DNA of 64,000 bases, taken from the NCBI RefSeq assembly GCF_008244685.1, contig NZ_VTFT01000001.1, forward strand, positions 3,251,588 to 3,315,587. The letters run 5' to 3'. Both the position numbers and the translations under genes were made by a program. Source of the stretch: Luteimonas viscosa. GTDB taxonomy: Bacteria; Pseudomonadota; Gammaproteobacteria; Xanthomonadales; Xanthomonadaceae. This document shows, in pieces, positions 61,411 through 64,000 of this stretch. Numbering within the stretch: the first letter of the stretch is position 1; every line of letters begins with the position of its first letter. The notes under the pieces were generated by a model. The model searched no databases and was not told where the DNA came from. It saw only the letters and a list, made by a program, of their open reading frames with translations.

Positions 61411-64000
61411 ATGAACCGCATCTATTCCAAGATCTGGAACCCGTCCACCGGTCAGGTGACCGTCGCCTCCGAGCTGGCCACGGCGAAGGGCAAGGGGAAG
61501 GGGGTGCGGTTGCTGCAGGCGGTCGTCGCGACCGGCGTGATCGCGATGGCCGGCGCCGCGGGCGCCCAGGGCCAGGTCCAGGGCGGGAAGGCCGGCGGCA
61601 AGGGGCAGCACACGGCGAAGGCGCATCACCACGGCAAGGGTGCGCCGGCGAAGCTCGCAGACGCCTGCGGCAGCGCAGTCGCCTCTGGCACCGGCTCCAC
61701 GGCCTGCGGCAACGGCGCCACCGCCGGCGGGGCGGGTTCGACCGCGGTCGGCAACGCGGCCAGGGCGACCCACGCCAATGCCACGGCGCTCGGAAACAAC
61801 GCGCGCGCGCTGCAGTCCAACGCCACCGCCGTGGGGTCGAACGCGCTCGCCAACGGCTCGGCCTCGACCGCGCTCGGGGGATCGTCGCAGGCGATGGGCG
61901 TGCGCAGCACCGCGGTCGGGCAGGGCGCCCAGGCGCATTCGGAAGGTGCGGTGGCGATGGGCTTCAATGCCTACGTCGCCCCGGCGGCCAGCGGCAGCGT
62001 GGCGCTGGGCTACGGCGCGCGCGCCACGGAAGCGGGCGTGTTCTCGGTCGGCAACGGCGGCGGCGCCGGTACCGTCGGCCCGGCCACCCGCCGGATCACG
62101 AACGTGAGCGACGGCGTCACCGCAAGCGATGCCGCGACGGTGGGCCAGGTCGACGAAGTGGCAGGCGCGGTGGACGCCGTGGCCGACGTGGCCGAGCATA
62201 CCGACCGCTACTTCAAGGCCGACGGCGCCGACGACGGCAGCGACGACGCGAGCGTCAACGGCGTGGGCGCGGTTGCGGCAGGCGCAGGCGCGGCTGCCGA
62301 TGGGGATGGCGCGGCTGCCCTGGGTGCCGGCGCGCAGGCGACGAACGCCTACGCTACCGCGCTCGGCAGCGACGCTTCCGCGTCCGGCCTCCAGGCGACG
62401 GCCACCGGCTTCAACAGCGAGGCCTCCGGCGACGGCTCGGCTGCCTACGGCGGCTACAGCGTGGCCGGCGATTTCGGCGCCAGCGCATTCGGCTATGGCG
62501 CGGAGGCGACCTTCGCCGGCGCCACCGCGGTCGGGTTCGGCGCGTTCGCGGGCAACTTCGATTCGGTGGCGGTCGGTGAGTACGCGATCGCCAGTGGCGA
62601 CAACGCGGTCGCAGTGGGCGGCGCGTTCTGGGGGCTGATCCCGACCGAGGCCGCGGGCGACTACTCCACCGCTGTCGGCGGGGCGGCCTATGCCGGCGGC
62701 TTCAACAGCACGGCGGTCGGCAACTTCAGCGCGGCCGAGGGCGACGCCAGTCTCGCCTTGGGCTCGGACAGCACGGCGGTCGGCGAAGGCAGCGTGGCGC
62801 TGGGCCAGGGCTCGTATGCCGACCGCGACAACACGGTGTCGGTAGGCGATGCGGGCAGCGAGCGGCAGATCACGAACGTGGCGGCGGCGACGGAAGCCAC
62901 CGACGCGGTGAACCTGGGCCAGCTGGAGGAAGCGACGGCGGACAACCTGTACTTCCAGGCCACGGGCAACGACGAGGACCAGAGCGACGACGTGGGGGCG
63001 TATGCCGAAGGCGCGTACGCCACCGCCTCGGGCGAGGCGGCGAACGCGTACGGGGACGGCGCCTCGGCCTACGGCAGCGGCGCGTATGCCGAAGGCCAGA
63101 ACGCGACGGCGTCGGGCTACAACGCGACCGCGACCGCGGACGGTGCGACGGCGGTGGGCGGGAGCCTGTACTACGAGGATCCGGACACGGGCGAGGTACT
63201 GCTGGACCAGACCACGACGGCATCGGAAGTGGGTGCGAGCGCGTACGGCGCCGGCGCCCAGGCCAACGGTGCGTTCAGCACGGCCAGCGGCGCGGCGGCC
63301 ACGGCCGACGGGCTGCAGTCGAGCGCCTCTGGCTACAGCAGCACCGCTTCGGGCGACTACACCACGGCGGCGGGCAGCTTCAGTGAAGCGACCGGCTACG
63401 GCGGCAGCGCCCTGGGCTACGGTGCGATCGCCGGTGGCGACTACGCCACGGCGGTGGGCGTGGTGGCCACGGCCAGCGGCGTGAGCAGCGTGGCGGTCGG
63501 CGAGTTCAGCGAAGCCACGGGCGACGAGAGCGTGGTGGTGGGCGGCTCGACGTTCTTCGGGCTGATCCCGGCGCAGGCCTCGGGCACGGGCGGCACCGCG
63601 GTGGGCGCGGGCGCGTGGGCGACGGGCGAGTACGGCACGGCGATCGGCTGGAACAGCTGGGCCGACGGCGAGGGCTCGACCGCGCTGGGCGAGAGCGCCA
63701 CGGCGACGGCGGCCAACAGCGTGGCCCTGGGCGCCGGTTCGCAGGCCGAGCGCGACAACACCGTGTCGGTGGGCGATACGGGCGCCGAGCGCCAGATCAC
63801 GAACGTGGCCGCAGGCACCGAGGGCACGGACGCGGTGAACGTGGACCAGCTCGAGACCGCGACCCAGTACAACCGCTACTTCGCGGCGAGCGGCGGTGCG
63901 GACAGCGACAACGGCGCGTATGTCGAGGGCGAGTACGCGACAGCCTCGGGCGAGTCGGCCACGGCGGTGGGCGAGGGCGCCTCGGCCTACGGCAGTGGCG
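61411..64000 (+). CDS. Trimeric autotransporter adhesin (YadA-like), 5' part
   Basis: The frame is open from ATG 61411 to the window end (863 codons), so the C-terminal membrane anchor lies beyond. It starts with an extended signal peptide region (MNRIYSKIWNPSTGQVTVAS) and a hydrophobic core ending near AGAQG (about residue 54). A His/Lys/Gly-rich linker follows, with two Cys. Many YadA-head repeats of type TAVGxxAxA come next (STAVGNAA, ATALGNNARA, STALGGSSQAMG). Neck motifs occur near residues 227-247, 471-510 and 781-818; the latter two contain RDNTVSVGD, ERQITNVAA and TDAVN. It is a surface adhesin for attachment and biofilm. Codon use is as GC-rich as that of its neighbours. Confidence 0.93.
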   Translation, partial: MNRIYSKIWNPSTGQVTVASELATAKGKGKGVRLLQAVVATGVIAMAGAAGAQGQVQGGKAGGKGQHTAKAHHHGKGAPAKLADACGSAVASGTGSTACGNGATAGGAGSTAVGNAARATHANATALGNNARALQSNATAVGSNALANGSASTALGGSSQAMGVRSTAVGQGAQAHSEGAVAMGFNAYVAPAASGSVALGYGARATEAGVFSVGNGGGAGTVGPATRRITNVSDGVTASDAATVGQVDEVAGAVDAVADVAEHTDRYFKADGADDGSDDASVNGVGAVAAGAGAAADGDGAAALGAGAQATNAYATALGSDASASGLQATATGFNSEASGDGSAAYGGYSVAGDFGASAFGYGAEATFAGATAVGFGAFAGNFDSVAVGEYAIASGDNAVAVGGAFWGLIPTEAAGDYSTAVGGAAYAGGFNSTAVGNFSAAEGDASLALGSDSTAVGEGSVALGQGSYADRDNTVSVGDAGSERQITNVAAATEATDAVNLGQLEEATADNLYFQATGNDEDQSDDVGAYAEGAYATASGEAANAYGDGASAYGSGAYAEGQNATASGYNATATADGATAVGGSLYYEDPDTGEVLLDQTTTASEVGASAYGAGAQANGAFSTASGAAATADGLQSSASGYSSTASGDYTTAAGSFSEATGYGGSALGYGAIAGGDYATAVGVVATASGVSSVAVGEFSEATGDESVVVGGSTFFGLIPAQASGTGGTAVGAGAWATGEYGTAIGWNSWADGEGSTALGESATATAANSVALGAGSQAERDNTVSVGDTGAERQITNVAAGTEGTDAVNVDQLETATQYNRYFAASGGADSDNGAYVEGEYATASGESATAVGEGASAYGSG
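62821..62943 (+). repeat. Adhesin neck repeat, copy 1
   Basis: This 123-bp segment encodes RDNTVSVGDAGSERQITNVA and continues to the QLEEAT helix, the neck that joins a head to the next stalk or head. It is nearly identical to 63751-63873. The head modules between necks are 741 and 927 bp long (positions 62203, 62944 and 63871 are equivalent). Confidence 0.85.
63751..63873 (+). repeat. Adhesin neck repeat, copy 2
   Basis: This segment encodes RDNTVSVGDTGAERQITNVA and the following GTEGTDAVNVDQLETAT helix. It differs from copy 1 at few codons. After it a new head module begins (YFAASGGADSDNGAYVEGEY), similar to the module at 62944, and runs off the window end. Confidence 0.85.

Overview
The window is chromosomal DNA of a GC-rich gammaproteobacterium of the Xanthomonadaceae/Lysobacteraceae (Lysobacter, Luteimonas, Xanthomonas relatives). 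The grounds are base composition, the order of the housekeeping genes, a Xanthomonas-type cellobionate phosphorylase operon, and heptamer hairpin repeats with GGGATTC and GTGATTC units. I see no phage, insertion sequence, CRISPR array, rRNA or tRNA. Nearly all the DNA is coding, and the many long antisense open frames are GC artefacts.

Layout. 0.2-11 kb: a SIMPL protein with a 55-residue acidic protein, then the conserved series maf-rng-yhdP-tldD-yjgA-pmbA. 11-15 kb: two DUF4870 membrane proteins, ispA-xseB, tilS, small membrane proteins. 15-20.6 kb: accA and dnaE (minus strand). 20.8-25.2 kb: a plus-strand sugar-acid operon (GPH symporter, GH94 phosphorylase, gluconokinase) behind a LacI-type operator; it separates dnaE from rnhB. 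25.2-38 kb: the classic envelope and translation cluster on the minus strand (pyrH, frr, uppS, cdsA, dxr, rseP, bamA, lpxD, fabZ, lpxA, lpxB, rnhB). 38-43.4 kb: a signalling island (HDOD-GGDEF protein, small helical protein, double-domain KaiC-like ATPase, GGDEF-histidine kinase) lying between pyrH and tsf-rpsB. 45.9-51.8 kb: map-glnD-dapD-yffB-dapE. 51.9-60.7 kb: ubiB-like kinase, asnB, a DsbC-like protein, purL. 61.4 kb to the end: the first 863 codons of a trimeric autotransporter adhesin.

Main observations. (1) Five copies of a long hairpin built from 7-bp units occur. Two lie between genes, but one is read in frame inside dnaE, one inside purL, and one encodes the N-terminus of UppS and carries the uppS start codon in its loop. 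A tandem array of GGGATTC has no stop codon in any of six frames, which may explain why coding insertion is tolerated. (2) asnB is preceded by a 31-codon open frame with four Asn codons (two adjacent), a possible antiterminator, and an intrinsic terminator with a GCAA loop and six T; together these look like a classical transcription attenuator for asparagine synthetase. (3) The KaiC-like module has no KaiA or KaiB and its second domain lacks the canonical autophosphorylation residues; the neighbouring diguanylate cyclases have intact active and inhibitory sites. (4) A near-consensus CRP/Clp site lies upstream of the adhesin gene.

All functional assignments rest on motifs, length and gene order read directly; no database search was run.
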